DNA of 64,000 nucleotides from Streptococcus sinensis (GTDB lineage Bacteria; Bacillota; Bacilli; Lactobacillales; Streptococcaceae): NCBI RefSeq assembly GCF_000767835.1, contig NZ_JPEN01000029.1, positions 1 to 64,000 of the forward strand, read 5' to 3'. Shown piece by piece: positions 1 to 9,542 of this stretch (position 1 is its first letter; each line of letters starts with the position of its first letter). The notes under the pieces were generated by a model. It saw only the letters and a program-made list of their open reading frames with translations, ran no database searches and was not told where the DNA came from. The position numbers and the translations under genes were made by a program.

Positions 1-62
1 ATTTCATAAAAATAACACCCCAAATGTTAGATTTTTCTGTCTAACTTTTGGGGTGCGGTTCA
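1..62 (-). mobile_element. Left end of an IS3-family (IS150-group-like) element, running off the window
   Basis: Positions 38-62, read on the minus strand, form an inverted-repeat tip starting TGAACCGCACCCC. The same tip occurs at 51117-51141, at one end of a decayed IS3 element. Inside the tip is a hairpin (16-55), and then an ATG at position 7 followed by AAA, which fits the start of the first transposase frame. The element therefore reads leftward out of the window, so whether it is intact cannot be judged. It ends 15 bases from the stop of the adjacent acetyltransferase gene. Confidence 0.75.
16..55 (-). terminator. Hairpin just inside the IS end; probable terminator
   Basis: Two 16-base arms (16-31 and 40-55) pair with one mismatch, and the minus-strand continuation is T-rich (TTATTTTTATG). 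A hairpin between the IS tip and the transposase start would block read-through into transposase. It would also end transcripts coming from the dlt-GNAT direction. The 51-kb copy has the same hairpin with perfect arms. The function is inferred. Confidence 0.65.
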
Positions 63-77
63 ATGAGCAGATTTTTT

Positions 78-557
78 TCATTGATGATAATCATAGGCAA
101 GCCGAGGGCTGCCATCTGGCAAATAAATCGTGCCACACTGACTAAAGCCATAGCGGCGAATGGCTGCCTGCATAGGATGGTTATCCGCATGCGTATCGAT
201 ACGGAGATAGGAAATCTGCTGCAAGCAAAAATCAAAACACTGATGAGCCAGACCCTTGACTTGTCCATTTGAAGCGATACGGTGAATCGTACCATAAGGC
301 TCTGTGAAGTGCCAAGCGCCTTCAATCTGCTGGTAGGTAGGATCTGGTCCAATGATAAGGGCAAAGGTCCCGACAATTTGTCCAGCTTCTTCGCAGAGAT
401 AGCAGTTGTCAGCCTGGATATCTCTCTCCACCAGCTGACGATTCGGATAGGAAGCTGGCCACTGAGTTGGATTCCCATTTGCCCGCATAAAATCTCTAGC
501 CTGATCAAAAATTGCTAAAATTGCTGGGACATCCTGCATTTCCGCCAAACGAATCAT
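78..557 (-). CDS. GNAT-family N-acetyltransferase
   Basis: A 159-residue protein with GNAT features: an N-terminal MIRLAEMQDVPAILAIFDQA segment, a central sheet region (EEAGQIVGTFALIIG), an RIASNGQVKGLA stretch in the acetyl-CoA pyrophosphate-loop position, and a C-terminal AAIRRYGFSQCG plus YLPDGSPRLAY. The ATG has GGAAGGAGAG upstream. It starts 26 bases after the dltD stop on the same strand with no terminator visible between, so it probably shares the dlt transcript. The substrate is unknown, and a direct role in D-alanylation is not shown. The gene looks complete although an IS end lies only 15 bases beyond its stop. Confidence 0.85.
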   Translation of the reverse strand: MIRLAEMQDVPAILAIFDQARDFMRANGNPTQWPASYPNRQLVERDIQADNCYLCEEAGQIVGTFALIIGPDPTYQQIEGAWHFTEPYGTIHRIASNGQVKGLAHQCFDFCLQQISYLRIDTHADNHPMQAAIRRYGFSQCGTIYLPDGSPRLAYDYHQ

Positions 558-583
558 GTTCTCTCCTTCCAGCTACGCTTTTA

Positions 584-1855
584 TTATTTGACAAAATCCT
601 CGTAGTTACCCGTATAGTTAGCCCACTCCTTGCTGAAGAATTTTTCATTAATCTCATAGTTTGGAGCCGGTTGAGGGTTGGATACAAAAGGATCTACGGC
701 CTTATCGAAGGCCAGCCAGCCATTCCAGCCCATGTGGATCGTATCCTGCATAAAATATGGCTTGTCCCCATCTTTGGAAAAGTCGGCGATATGCGTAAAG
801 CCCTGACTTTCCAGCTGGAATTTAATCTTATCGACTGTCCGCTGATACATGTCTGCACTCAGGCCAGTGTAGGCCATCCATTTGGCGTTGACCGGCGGGA
901 TAACAAAGATAACATTCGTATGAGATTTGGCAAACTGTTCCAAAACCAGCTGCAAATCATTGTACTCTGGAGATTTTTCATAAGACTGCTTGGATTGGAA
1001 ACCTTTGAATTTCTTGATTTTGCTGGCCAAACGTTTCTTATAAAAACCATTGTCAATACCCAAATCATTATTGCCAGTTCGTTTAATAGCGTCCGCTGTA
1101 GCAACCTTCTCCAAGGCTTCATAGGAAAATTCGTCTGGAAGGCGCGAAAGCTGAGGCAAAATTTTAGTCTCATAGTTCTTATTATTACCAGCCGCAAGAG
1201 CACTGAAAAGGGCATCCTCCCGCTGATAGAACTGGCACATAGTATAGATATACTGTTGCTCAAAAGAAGTCAGCTGACTACCATCTGACACTTTCTTAAC
1301 AATGTCTCCCATGGCAATATTAGGATAGAGCTGCAGGAGCCGTTGGGCTGCATACTGAGAGCCTACTCCGCCGTCCTGCTGACTGAGAAAACCAATCAGC
1401 TGATCGCTATTGAAATACTGCTGAAAAGCCGAAGCATCGTAGCCTGTCTTGGTAAACCACTGGGGAGAAACGACATAGACCGCTGTCTTATTCTCCAGTT
1501 CAGAAGCCATCTGCTGCATCCCAAAATACTGGTTGAGCGAAGCGGCTCCCCGCTGCCCCAGAAAATAAGGTCGGTAATTGCGGTCATACTTCTCAGCCAG
1601 AACAGCTGGATGCATGCTGTCAAAGCGCAGCCATTCGCTGGAGCCAAAGTAGGGCACAAAACGGGTATCTTGATCTGTCAGGGCCGTCATTTTTTTGCTA
1701 CGGCTCTTGAAAGTTTCTGCTGTAAGAGTCACAGCTGCCCGCTTCTCTGTTTCCACATCATGCTTTTTCTCAAGCGGATAGAAGAAAAAGAGCAGGGCGA
1801 CCATGACCAAGGCGCAGAAGACTGGCCCCAGAATCAGCCAGAGTCGTTTAAGCAT
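584..1855 (-). CDS. dltD: D-alanyl-lipoteichoic acid biosynthesis protein DltD
   Basis: DltD takes part in the final, extracellular step of D-alanine transfer to teichoic acids. The 423-residue protein has one N-terminal membrane segment (about residues 7-26), leaving the rest outside the cell. The SGNH-like catalytic residues are visible: GSSE at 71-74 carries the nucleophile Ser, and DTIH at 371-374 supplies Asp and His. Length is normal for the family. Its start overlaps the dltC stop by 8 bases, so translation is probably coupled. It is the last classical gene of the dltX-A-B-C-D operon, with a GNAT gene following. Confidence 0.96.
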   Translation of the reverse strand: MLKRLWLILGPVFCALVMVALLFFFYPLEKKHDVETEKRAAVTLTAETFKSRSKKMTALTDQDTRFVPYFGSSEWLRFDSMHPAVLAEKYDRNYRPYFLGQRGAASLNQYFGMQQMASELENKTAVYVVSPQWFTKTGYDASAFQQYFNSDQLIGFLSQQDGGVGSQYAAQRLLQLYPNIAMGDIVKKVSDGSQLTSFEQQYIYTMCQFYQREDALFSALAAGNNKNYETKILPQLSRLPDEFSYEALEKVATADAIKRTGNNDLGIDNGFYKKRLASKIKKFKGFQSKQSYEKSPEYNDLQLVLEQFAKSHTNVIFVIPPVNAKWMAYTGLSADMYQRTVDKIKFQLESQGFTHIADFSKDGDKPYFMQDTIHMGWNGWLAFDKAVDPFVSNPQPAPNYEINEKFFSKEWANYTGNYEDFVK

Positions 1856-2087
1856 TACGAAGCTCCATTACACCTTCAACGATTTTAATGGCTGTGTTCC
1901 AGTCATCGCGGCCAAACTCTGATACTGGCACGCGGATATCAAATCGGTTTTCCAGTTCAACAATCAGCTCGACCGTTCCCATACTGTCCAAAACGCCAGC
2001 ATCAAACAAATCTTCGTCCATCATATCTGACACATCTTCCATAAATAATTCGTCAATAATTTCAATTACTTCTGCTTTTACATCCAT
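1848..2087 (-). CDS. dltC: D-alanyl carrier protein DltC
   Basis: An acyl-carrier-type protein of 79 residues. Ser35 in the DSMG motif is the expected 4'-phosphopantetheine attachment site, and the acidic helices are typical of carriers. DltA loads it with D-alanine, and DltB with DltD passes the residue across the membrane to lipoteichoic acid. It sits 22 bases after dltB and overlaps the start of dltD by 8 bases. Confidence 0.97.
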   Translation of the reverse strand: MDVKAEVIEIIDELFMEDVSDMMDEDLFDAGVLDSMGTVELIVELENRFDIRVPVSEFGRDDWNTAIKIVEGVMELRNA

Positions 2088-2109
2088 TATAGTTTCCTCG
2101 TTTTACATT

Positions 2110-3354
2110 TTATTTTTTAAACCAAAGGTCATTCAAAAATCCTGAGAAGATCAAGAATGAGAACATGACAACATGGAAGGTGATAACAACCCCCAGTGCT
2201 TGGGTCCACTTGTTATCAGGCAGGGTTGGTAACCCCTTGCTTTTGCGCTCTTTATTGATGGTCTTTTTCTTACGGAGCCAAGCATCATTGACCACCAAGC
2301 CCAGACCGTGGAAAAGACCATAGGCGATATAGTACCAAGTCACACCATGCCAGAAGCCCATAATCAGCATGTTGATGAGATAGGCCACACTGGAAGTCGT
2401 ATTGCGGTTTTTAAAGACCTTGTTGCGCATGAGCACCATGACCAGCCGCATAAAGACAAAGTCCCGGAACCAAAAGGACAGGCTCATGTGCCAGCGATTC
2501 CAGAATTCCTTCAAATCGCGTGAGAGAAAGGGCTTATCAAAGTTGATAGGGCTCTTGATGCCCATGAGATTGGAAATGGCCACCGCAAACATCGAATAAC
2601 CAGCAAAGTCAAAGAAGAGATCCAGACCAAAGACATACATGACGCCTAGCGTTCCTAGATTGAAGAAACCGCCGATATAGAGGGCATAGGTCTTGACATG
2701 CCCTAAAATCATGTGGCCAAAGATATGAGCCAGGACAAACTTATAGAGAAAGCCCAGCATGATATATTTGACCGACTGCTCCAGCATATCCAAAAGCTCA
2801 TCGCGCTCTGGTATTTGGAGATAATTTTCATTGAAACGCTTGAAACGATCAATGGGGCCACTAGAAAAAGTGGGCATAAAGAGCATAAAGCGGAGAAATT
2901 CCCAGAGACTGAAATCAGTCAGCACGCCATCCCTCAGCTCAATGATCATACCAACTGAGCGGAAGGTCAGGTAGGAAATTCCCAGAAAACCAAAGAGCGA
3001 TTGATGCCCACTGATAGCTGGCTCGACCTTGACCCAGAATAGGGGCAGGACCGCCAATGCTGTGTGCAAATAAAATATCCACTTGCTGTCCCGCTTTTTG
3101 CGGTAGAATTTATAAGAATAAACCCAGACCATCTGCCAGACGACATAAAAGAGCAGGGCATAGAGCTGCGCCAGACTAGGGCCGGTCAACATCAAGACGA
3201 TGAAGGCCAAGCTGACCAAGGCTTCGTAGACTGGGAAGCGTTTTTTAAAGAAAAGTCCGATAAAAATTGGCAAAACAGCCAAGATAAGATAAAGGAAATA
3301 CTGTGGGTCTCCGTAAGGCTCCAGATGAGGAAGCTGTTTCAAGAAATCCATCAT
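2110..3354 (-). CDS. dltB: D-alanyl transfer protein DltB (MBOAT family)
   Basis: A polytopic membrane protein of 414 residues from the MBOAT family. The two conserved histidines are His289 in WNRWHMSLS and His336 in the GFWHG motif, the expected channel and active-site residues. It interacts with loaded DltC on the cytoplasmic side and hands D-alanine across the membrane for DltD-dependent transfer. Its ATG overlaps the dltA stop by 4 bases (ATGA), which indicates translational coupling. A second in-frame ATG directly follows the first. Confidence 0.97.
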   Translation of the reverse strand: MMDFLKQLPHLEPYGDPQYFLYLILAVLPIFIGLFFKKRFPVYEALVSLAFIVLMLTGPSLAQLYALLFYVVWQMVWVYSYKFYRKKRDSKWIFYLHTALAVLPLFWVKVEPAISGHQSLFGFLGISYLTFRSVGMIIELRDGVLTDFSLWEFLRFMLFMPTFSSGPIDRFKRFNENYLQIPERDELLDMLEQSVKYIMLGFLYKFVLAHIFGHMILGHVKTYALYIGGFFNLGTLGVMYVFGLDLFFDFAGYSMFAVAISNLMGIKSPINFDKPFLSRDLKEFWNRWHMSLSFWFRDFVFMRLVMVLMRNKVFKNRNTTSSVAYLINMLIMGFWHGVTWYYIAYGLFHGLGLVVNDAWLRKKKTINKERKSKGLPTLPDNKWTQALGVVITFHVVMFSFLIFSGFLNDLWFKK

Positions 3355-4901
3355 GACTTGTTGACCTCACTAATCAGCCCCTTGATATCAATCTTACCGT
3401 TTGGTGTTAGGGGCAGAGATTCCCGATAGAGGAACTTAGACGGCATCATATAAGACATCATGATATCCTGCAGGTCCTCCTTGATAGCCTTGGTAATATC
3501 GATTTCGCGGTCAAATTGCTCTGCGACACCGTCTTTCAAAATAACGTAGGCTAATAAGTTTTGAACCTTGTGGTCCTTATTGTAGCGTGGCACTGCTACT
3601 GCCGCCTCGATATACTTGGATTTGTTGAGGTTTTGAGATACGTCCTCCAGCTCGATACGATAACCGTTAAACTTAATCTGGAAGTCCATCCGGCCGCCGT
3701 AGAGCAGCAGGCCTTCATCGGTCATCGTACCCACATCACCTGTATGATAGGCTGGTAGCCCTTCAAATTCAAAGAAGGCTTCAGCTGTCTTTTCAGGATT
3801 ATTGAGGTAGCCCTTGGATACAGCTGGTCCGCAGACAATAATTTCGCCCTGCTGACCATTTGGCAATTTTTGCTCATTTTCATCGATGACAAAGGTTGGT
3901 GAATCCGCCTTGGTATAGCCGATTGGCAGACGCTTGAGGGTCGCTAGCATCTCACCCGTGATGGCAACTGCAGACAGAGCCACCGTTGCCTCAGTCGGAC
4001 CATAAGCATTGATAATGCGAGCCTCAGGGAAACGCTCCCGCAATTTCTGAGCTGTCTTGACCGTCAGCTCCTCTCCATCAAAGTAAAAATGCGTGATGCC
4101 TGGCATCTTCTGGCTGTTAAAATCTTCCGAAAGCATGGCCATATCCGCAAAGGATGGGGTAGAGGTCCAGATTGCTACAGGCAGGCTGAGAATCGCTTCA
4201 AATAGCTGCTTGAAGTCCTGAGTCAGACTAGAAGGCAGGGCATAGAGAGTCCCTCCCAGCGCCAAAGTCGGTGCCCAGTACATAACTGACAAATCAAAAG
4301 AATAAGGTGGTTGCGCCAGCATTTGCGGACGGCTCGGTGTCGCAAATTCCTTGTCTGTAATCATCCAGTTGGTAAAGCTGAGCAGGTTATCATGAGAAAT
4401 TTGCACACCTTTAGGTTTGCCGGTCGTACCAGAAGTAAAGATGATGTAGTAATTATCATCGCCCTTGACTGGATGGCTAATCTCATAGGCAGTCTTCTCT
4501 GCATAAGCTGCTCGAACCTGATCCAGACTGAGGATAGCTGCATCTGTATCAGTCAGCGGAAAATCCGCAATGGCAATAATCAAGCTTGGCTCAGCCACTT
4601 CGACAATAGCCGTCACGCGCTCCAAGGCTGAATGGCTGTCAATAGGAATATAGGCATGACCCGTCTTGGTCAAGGCCACAAAAGTAGCCAGCATCTCATA
4701 CTCCTGACCACCGTAGACCACCACTGGTGACTTAGGAGCCAGCCCCAAGCTATCAATCTTCGCCGCTAGCGCATCTGAATCAGCCTTCAGGTCTCCATAA
4801 GTATAGACTTCTCCAAGGACATTATAAACAGGAAAATCCGGCTGCGTCTGAGCAAAGTGCTCAATCGCTTCAATCATATCTGTAATTGCTGTATTTGACA
4901 T
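3351..4901 (-). CDS. dltA: D-alanine--D-alanyl carrier protein ligase DltA
   Basis: An adenylate-forming enzyme of 516 residues that activates D-alanine with ATP and transfers it to DltC. The phosphate loop [10 protein letters not shown] is at 156-165, the adenylation-domain motif YGPTEAT follows mid-protein, and the C-terminal PNGK supplies the catalytic Lys (about 503). I chose the ATG at 4901 because it gives the normal family length. The longer in-frame extension runs through dltX in another frame. An AAGAGAG ribosome-binding site lies upstream. Confidence 0.97.
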   Translation of the reverse strand: MSNTAITDMIEAIEHFAQTQPDFPVYNVLGEVYTYGDLKADSDALAAKIDSLGLAPKSPVVVYGGQEYEMLATFVALTKTGHAYIPIDSHSALERVTAIVEVAEPSLIIAIADFPLTDTDAAILSLDQVRAAYAEKTAYEISHPVKGDDNYYIIFTSGTTGKPKGVQISHDNLLSFTNWMITDKEFATPSRPQMLAQPPYSFDLSVMYWAPTLALGGTLYALPSSLTQDFKQLFEAILSLPVAIWTSTPSFADMAMLSEDFNSQKMPGITHFYFDGEELTVKTAQKLRERFPEARIINAYGPTEATVALSAVAITGEMLATLKRLPIGYTKADSPTFVIDENEQKLPNGQQGEIIVCGPAVSKGYLNNPEKTAEAFFEFEGLPAYHTGDVGTMTDEGLLLYGGRMDFQIKFNGYRIELEDVSQNLNKSKYIEAAVAVPRYNKDHKVQNLLAYVILKDGVAEQFDREIDITKAIKEDLQDIMMSYMMPSKFLYRESLPLTPNGKIDIKGLISEVNKS

Positions 4902-4923
4902 GTGTATAGTATACTCTCTTACA

Positions 4924-5055
4924 TTAAAATTCATTGTAGATAAAGCCACCCTGACCTTGGCCAAGATAACTAAAGAAATAAAGCAGGGCAACAAAAATCA
5001 CAAAGTATAACAGTGTCTGCCCTACAAACTTATAAATCGTCTTATATTTCGTCAT
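4924..5055 (-). CDS. dltX: DltX, small membrane peptide of the dlt operon
   Basis: A 43-residue protein, first gene of the operon, ending 22 bases before dltA. It has a short basic start ([10 protein letters not shown]), one hydrophobic segment (about residues 13-30), and the C-terminal GGFIYNEF tail that marks the DltX family. DltX is required for D-alanylation in other Gram-positives and is thought to act with the membrane acyl-transfer steps. The ATG overlaps an earlier ATGAAATGA that stops at once. Confidence 0.93.
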   Translation of the reverse strand: MTKYKTIYKFVGQTLLYFVIFVALLYFFSYLGQGQGGFIYNEF

Positions 5056-5093
5056 TTCATTCACTCTTATCTTTTTTTAGATAGACATAGATT

Positions 5094-5123
5094 ATTTTAC
5101 CATTTTATAGAGAAAGATTTCAA
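5094..5123 (-). promoter_or_regulatory. Probable dlt operon promoter
   Basis: On the minus strand TTGAAA (5123-5118), an 18-base spacer and TAAAAT (5099-5094) lie about 40 bases before dltX. No operator is evident from the sequence. The assignment rests on consensus alone. Confidence 0.5.
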
Positions 5124-5244
5124 TATAAAAGCTATGGATTGTGTAAAGTTCTTGTAAGAAAATAAAGCGAAAAAGAGCTGATTCCCTTATTTTTCAAGGA
5201 TGAAATCCTTTTTAAAACATATATGTGAAAGTTATATACATTGC

Positions 5245-5310
5245 TTGACTTTCAGTACAAAGGGTGTTATCCTATATGTAGAAAGTTTATATATAATATT
5301 TTTATATATA
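5245..5310 (+). promoter_or_regulatory. padR promoter with a candidate PadR operator
   Basis: TTGACT (5245-5250), a 17-base spacer and TATCCT (5268-5273) form a good promoter for the padR operon. Just downstream an 8-base inverted repeat, TATATATA-N7-TATATATA (5288-5310), abuts the ribosome-binding site. Upstream, ACATATATGT (5217-5226) is a second palindrome, with ATACAT at about 5235-5240. PadR proteins bind AT-rich dyads and often repress themselves, so these are plausible operators, but binding is inferred. Confidence 0.55.
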
Positions 5311-5321
5311 GGAGGTAGTGC

Positions 5322-5648
5322 ATGTATTTCCCTACATCTTCTACCCTGATAGAATTTCTGATTTTAGCAATTTTAGATAAAGAGGATTCTTATGGCTACG
5401 AGATTAGCCAAACTATCAAACTCATTGCAGATATCAAGGAGTCCACGCTTTATCCTATCCTGAAAAAATTGGAAAAGAGTCAGTATTTAGAGACATACTC
5501 TCAGGAATATCAAGGTCGAAAACGAAAATATTACTCTCTGACCCCAACAGGTCAGAAACAACTGGTCAGCCTCAAAAAGGAATGGGAGCTTTATACCAGC
5601 ATGATTAAGGGCATTATCGAAGGGAGTGTTCGCCATGACAAGAACTGA
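5322..5648 (+). CDS. PadR-family transcriptional regulator
   Basis: A 108-residue winged-helix protein. The N-terminal half has the PadR signature: LIEFLILAILDKEDSYGYEI, then ESTLYPILKKLEKSQYLE and RKRKYYSLTPTGQ, the recognition helix and wing. A strong GGAGG precedes the ATG. It heads a compact operon in which the DUF1700 gene overlaps its 3' end, an arrangement typical of PadR-DUF1700-DUF4097 sets. It probably represses its own operon. The inducer is unknown; envelope-active compounds are known for other PadR regulators. Confidence 0.93.
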   Translation: MYFPTSSTLIEFLILAILDKEDSYGYEISQTIKLIADIKESTLYPILKKLEKSQYLETYSQEYQGRKRKYYSLTPTGQKQLVSLKKEWELYTSMIKGIIEGSVRHDKN

Positions 5649-6234
5649 ATATCTAGCCCAACTAGATCACTATTTGAAAAAGTTGCCAGCAAAAGACTAT
5701 CAAGAAGCCATGGACTACTTTACTGAGTATTTTGACGAGGTCGGTCCAGAGGGCGAGGCAGCAGCTATGGCTGAGCTGGGCAGTCCCAAGGAAGCAGCTC
5801 ACGAGATTATCATCAATCTTTTGGACAAGAAAATAGAAGAAGACAGCCAAGATGCTAGCTCTGTCAAAAACAGCAAGCAGATCGTCCAGATTGCCATTCT
5901 GTCCATCTTGGCAGCACCGCTGGCAATTCCTCTCTTAATCTTGGCTTTGACTTTGGTCTTTACTTTCTTCCTCCTCATCAGTGTCTTTGCTTTTGTCATG
6001 GCCACCTTTGCTTTTGCTATGTTTGCCATGGGGGCTAGTCTGATTTGGGACAGCCTGACTCTTGGCATGGGCACTTCTATTCCTGCTTTTGCCCTCAGTT
6101 TGGGAATGAGCCTTTTAGCCTTAGGCTTGGCTGGACTCTTCTATCTCAGCATTGGTCCTATCCTTCGCTTTATCAAACTGAGTTTTGTCAAACTCGCTCA
6201 AGCCTTGGCACGGAAAGGAGGCCGTCATGTCTAA
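5635..6234 (+). CDS. DUF1700 (HAAS-domain) membrane protein
   Basis: About 199 residues. The N-terminal 60 residues form the helical DUF1700/HAAS region (EYLAQLDHYLKKLP, YFDEVGPEGEAAAMAELGSP). Then come hydrophobic stretches that give about four membrane segments between residues 80 and 185. I chose the ATG at 5635 with AGGGAG nine bases upstream; a GTG at 5626 is possible. It overlaps padR by 14 bases and the next gene by 8, so the three are co-translated. The family is linked to PadR regulators, but the biochemical role is unknown. Confidence 0.88.
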   Translation: MTRTEYLAQLDHYLKKLPAKDYQEAMDYFTEYFDEVGPEGEAAAMAELGSPKEAAHEIIINLLDKKIEEDSQDASSVKNSKQIVQIAILSILAAPLAIPLLILALTLVFTFFLLISVFAFVMATFAFAMFAMGASLIWDSLTLGMGTSIPAFALSLGMSLLALGLAGLFYLSIGPILRFIKLSFVKLAQALARKGGRHV

Positions 6235-7126
6235 AGTAAGAAAAAACATATTCCGCTTTGCTATTGCTGCCTGTCTGCTGGGTATAGGTTTGATACTCGT
6301 AGGGCTAGCTAGTGGTGGTCTGCAGGATCTGGTGAAGAGCTCAGCCGCTAACACCAAGATGACCAAGCAAGAAGAAACCTATGACAATATCCATTCCTTA
6401 AATCTAGAGCTGAGCAACCGCTCGGTTATTATCGAAGAATCGCCCGATGATAAGGTTCATTTGACCTATTATCAAGGAGACGGAAAGACAACTGAAAAAA
6501 TCAGTACCAAGGCTGAAAACGGAAGTTTATACATTAAGGAATCCAGCTTTTTTGTCAACATTAACAGCGGTCTGCGCTCTTTACTGGGCTTGATAAATGG
6601 AGAATTAGAAAGGACTCAACAAGTTATCCTATCCCTGCCTAAGGGAAGGAACTTGGAAGAGGTTAAGGCCAGTTTAGCTAATGGCAGCCTATCAATCAAG
6701 GATCTGACTATCCAACAATTAAAGGCCGATCTCAGCAATGGTTCAATCGAACTCAGTCAGAGCCAGATTGAGAGCGGTAGCATTGAAAGTGCTAATGGCA
6801 GCATCGAGCTAGTCCAAACCAGCCTGACCGATACTCAAATCAGTCTCGCCAACGGGAGTATCACTAGTGATAAACTAACCCTCAAGGGCAATATCAACAT
6901 GTCCAGTGGCAATGGCTCCATCGATCTCCATCTCACCGAAGAGACCTACAAAGCCATCTCACTAGACCTGCAAACAGACCTAGGTGACATTGAACTGCCC
7001 AACGACATGCAGACGAGCCACGACCAAGAGGACTTTATCGGTGACCGGGTCATCCATACCAATGAACATGCCCAAGCCAAGCTGACCGCCCGCACCAGCA
7101 CCGGCAGTATTGAGATTAGTTATTAA
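6227..7126 (+). CDS. DUF4097-family beta-helix protein, membrane anchored
   Basis: A 299-residue protein. The ATG at 6227 follows AAAGGAG and gives the start MSKVRKNIFRF. One membrane segment (about residues 9-28) precedes an extracytoplasmic region rich in repeats of the form NGSLSI/NGSIEL, typical of the adhesin-like beta-helix fold of DUF4097. It is the last gene of the PadR operon and is followed by a terminator. Proteins of this kind pair with DUF1700 proteins. Function is unknown, and a role in sensing or protecting the envelope is only inference. Confidence 0.88.
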   Translation: MSKVRKNIFRFAIAACLLGIGLILVGLASGGLQDLVKSSAANTKMTKQEETYDNIHSLNLELSNRSVIIEESPDDKVHLTYYQGDGKTTEKISTKAENGSLYIKESSFFVNINSGLRSLLGLINGELERTQQVILSLPKGRNLEEVKASLANGSLSIKDLTIQQLKADLSNGSIELSQSQIESGSIESANGSIELVQTSLTDTQISLANGSITSDKLTLKGNINMSSGNGSIDLHLTEETYKAISLDLQTDLGDIELPNDMQTSHDQEDFIGDRVIHTNEHAQAKLTARTSTGSIEISY

Positions 7127-7131
7127 AGATA

Positions 7132-7160
7132 GAACGGAGCCTGATTGGTTCCGTTTTTTA
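7132..7160 (+). terminator. Terminator of the padR operon
   Basis: AACGGA (7133-7138) pairs with TCCGTT (7150-7155) and is followed by TTTTT, directly after the DUF4097 stop codon. Confidence 0.8.
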
Positions 7161-7243
7161 TGGTCATTTTCTCTAACCTAACCTTTACTTCTTATAGCCT
7201 TTATGTTATGATACTCTATAAAATTTGCCACAAGGAGGTTCCT

Positions 7244-8197
7244 ATGAAAAAACTCACACCTGGTATGCATATTCGGGTCGTCAGCCCTTCGGCATCAATC
7301 GAACACATCGGAGGATTTGAGGCCAATCTAGCCGCCAAGGAGCGCTTGGAAAAGATGGGCTTTACCGTGTCTTTTTCGGAGCATTATCTGGAAAATGACA
7401 TGCTAGGCTCTGCCTCCATCGAAAGCCGGGTGGCAGACATCCATGCTGCCTTCGCAGATGAGTCGGTTGATGCTATTCTGGCCACTATCGGCGGCTTCAA
7501 CTGCAATGAACTCCTGCCCTATCTGGACTTTGAATTGATTGCTAGAAATCCTAAGATTTTCTGCGGCTACTCGGACACAACAGCCTTGCTCAACGCCATC
7601 TATAGTAAGACCGGCATGAAAACTTATATAGGTCCCTCCTACTCTAGCTTTAAGATGGATGCCCTGCAGGACTATCAGACTGAGAGCTGGCTCAAGGCCG
7701 TCAGCCAGACTTCTTATGAATTGACTCCTAGTGAAAAATGGGGCGACAACGCCTGGTACCTGCCCGATGCGCCACTGACCTTCCATGAAACAGAGTGGAA
7801 AGTCTACAACCATGGAAAAGCCCAAGCCACTGTTATCGGCGGCAATCTCTCCACCTTCTCACTCCTGCGTGGCACCCCCTATGCCCCGACAGATGAAAAC
7901 TATGTCCTCTTTGTTGAAGAGGCGGAGGAAGATGATTATGTGGAGTTTGACCGCAATCTAGCTGCCCTCCTTCAAGCCTATCCTAACCCTCAGGCCCTTC
8001 TCATCGGCCGCTTTCCAAAAGAATGTCAGATGACAGAGGAGTTGCTCCTTTATATCTTGGACAAACATCCAATTCTAAAGACTATTCCCGTCCTCTATGA
8101 CTTAGACTTTGCTCATACTCAGCCACTCTTTACCATTACCATCGGTGCTCAGGTGACGGTTGATACGGAAAAGATGGCCATCAGAATTGATGAATAA
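7244..8197 (+). CDS. S66 peptidase family protein (LD-carboxypeptidase / MccF-like)
   Basis: A 317-residue serine peptidase of family S66. The nucleophile is Ser110 in FCGYSDTTAL, and the other triad positions are Glu225 (LFVEEAEED) and His291 (DFAHTQP). Family members either trim L,D-linked murein tetrapeptides or cleave microcin C-type amide bonds; sequence alone does not tell which. I chose the ATG at 7244 because AAGGAGG lies seven bases upstream. The protein has no signal peptide, which favours a cytoplasmic role in murein recycling or detoxification. It is monocistronic, with terminators on both sides. Confidence 0.9.
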   Translation: MKKLTPGMHIRVVSPSASIEHIGGFEANLAAKERLEKMGFTVSFSEHYLENDMLGSASIESRVADIHAAFADESVDAILATIGGFNCNELLPYLDFELIARNPKIFCGYSDTTALLNAIYSKTGMKTYIGPSYSSFKMDALQDYQTESWLKAVSQTSYELTPSEKWGDNAWYLPDAPLTFHETEWKVYNHGKAQATVIGGNLSTFSLLRGTPYAPTDENYVLFVEEAEEDDYVEFDRNLAALLQAYPNPQALLIGRFPKECQMTEELLLYILDKHPILKTIPVLYDLDFAHTQPLFTITIGAQVTVDTEKMAIRIDE

Positions 8198-8204
8198 ACA
8201 AGAA

Positions 8205-8240
8205 TCCCTCGTTCCAGCTGGAATGAGGGAGATTTCTTTT
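8205..8240 (+). terminator. Strong terminator after the S66 peptidase gene
   Basis: TCCCTCGTTCC (8205-8215) pairs perfectly with GGAATGAGGGA (8220-8230) and is followed by a T-rich run. Confidence 0.9.
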
Positions 8241-8274
8241 TTGGTTCTATTCAATTAAACTTTCATGATTGGGC

Positions 8275-9525
8275 TTAATGTCCTCCGGGACCGCCACCTT
8301 GGCCGTCTGGGGCACCGCCGCCACCAGGGCCATCGGCTGTGATTTCGGTTCGGGTTTGCCCATTAACCGTGATAGTCCCGCCCGTATAGGTAGCTTTGCC
8401 ATCAAAGTCAAAGGCAGACACAGTGGAAGTGATAGCTAGGTTGCCACCTGTCATGATGATATCGCCATTGGAGTCAAGAGCATCCGTATCGCCTTGGCCA
8501 ACCTCAACCTTGATGTCACCACCAGTAATCTTGATGAAAATCTCAGCCCCAGTCGCCGTACTAGCTGCATTGATACCATCATCCGTCGCATAAAGATCAA
8601 GTGTACCGCCGTTAATCGTGACATTTGTTCCCTCTAACGCTTCGACACTGGACTTGACTGTGATGGTGCCACCGTCAATCACTGCTGCATTGCTGGCATG
8701 AAGACCGTCATCACCAGCATTAATCGTGATAGTGCCGGACTGGATATAGAGATTTCCGAGCGAAGTGTCCTCGTCATTATCTGCGTGGATCGCATCCTCC
8801 GTCGCGGTAATATCCAGACTAGCCTCCTTGATGTTAATGGCATCATTAGCTGATAAGCCATTCTTGTAGCCTTTAATCGTATAAGTCCCGCCTGTGATAC
8901 GCAGGTCATCATTAGATTCGACCACGTTACCGTATTTTCCTTCGATGGTCAGACTGCCTGAGCCGTTAAAGGTCAAGTCGTCCTTGCTGTAAATAGCTGC
9001 ATCGTAGTCAGTATTAGTATGATTGGCTGAGTCAGAAATGCTATTCTTGCTTCCTTCAGCTAGGGTAATGAAGGTTTTATCCGCATTTTCTACCACAATC
9101 GCTGCATCCGTCCCTGTCATGGTCACGCCATCCAAGACGATCTGAATCTTGTCTTGATCGCTAGCCTTGATAACAATCTGCACATTTTCACTGTTGCCAG
9201 AGAGGACATAAGTCCCGGCTGCCGTAATGGTCACTGTGGAGCCCGAAACGCTCGCTCCGTCACCGGATATCTTGGCTGTAGAGGCGCTCAAGCTGATCTT
9301 GGTCGCTGTCGACTCATCATAAGAAGCATCCTGATCACGATCTGTGAAATGGCTAGATGTGTCTGTCTTTGTCGTACTGGTAGCCGTTTGACTGGTGCTG
9401 GTGCTAGCACTTGTAGAAGTGCTGAATTGGCTGCTCAAACTACAAGCCCCCAAGCTAACGCTCATCAGCGCTAGGGGCACCATTAGTTTTATTTTCTGAA
9501 ATATTTTTTTCTTGCCTGTTTTCAT
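8275..9525 (-). CDS. Beta-helix carbohydrate-binding-domain lipoprotein (DUF4353-like)
   Basis: A 416-residue surface lipoprotein. It has a signal peptide with lipobox SLGAC (Cys28), a Ser/Thr-rich linker (about 29-58), and a long array of repeats with GGT-, NDDL- and EDGIHA-type turns (about 85-385) that predict a right-handed beta helix. The tail is rich in Gly. Proteins with this domain are annotated as carbohydrate-binding. It is the last gene of an operon, 17 bases after the DUF4956 gene, which together with the VTC-domain gene suggests a shared envelope function that is not established. Confidence 0.85.
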   Translation of the reverse strand: MKTGKKKIFQKIKLMVPLALMSVSLGACSLSSQFSTSTSASTSTSQTATSTTKTDTSSHFTDRDQDASYDESTATKISLSASTAKISGDGASVSGSTVTITAAGTYVLSGNSENVQIVIKASDQDKIQIVLDGVTMTGTDAAIVVENADKTFITLAEGSKNSISDSANHTNTDYDAAIYSKDDLTFNGSGSLTIEGKYGNVVESNDDLRITGGTYTIKGYKNGLSANDAINIKEASLDITATEDAIHADNDEDTSLGNLYIQSGTITINAGDDGLHASNAAVIDGGTITVKSSVEALEGTNVTINGGTLDLYATDDGINAASTATGAEIFIKITGGDIKVEVGQGDTDALDSNGDIIMTGGNLAITSTVSAFDFDGKATYTGGTITVNGQTRTEITADGPGGGGAPDGQGGGPGGH

Positions 9526-9542
9526 GATTGGCCTCTTTCTAG

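Noticed and set aside
512-1288. Long plus-strand open frame opposite dltD
   Set aside because: It is a shadow of the dltD codons with no ribosome-binding site or recognisable domain.
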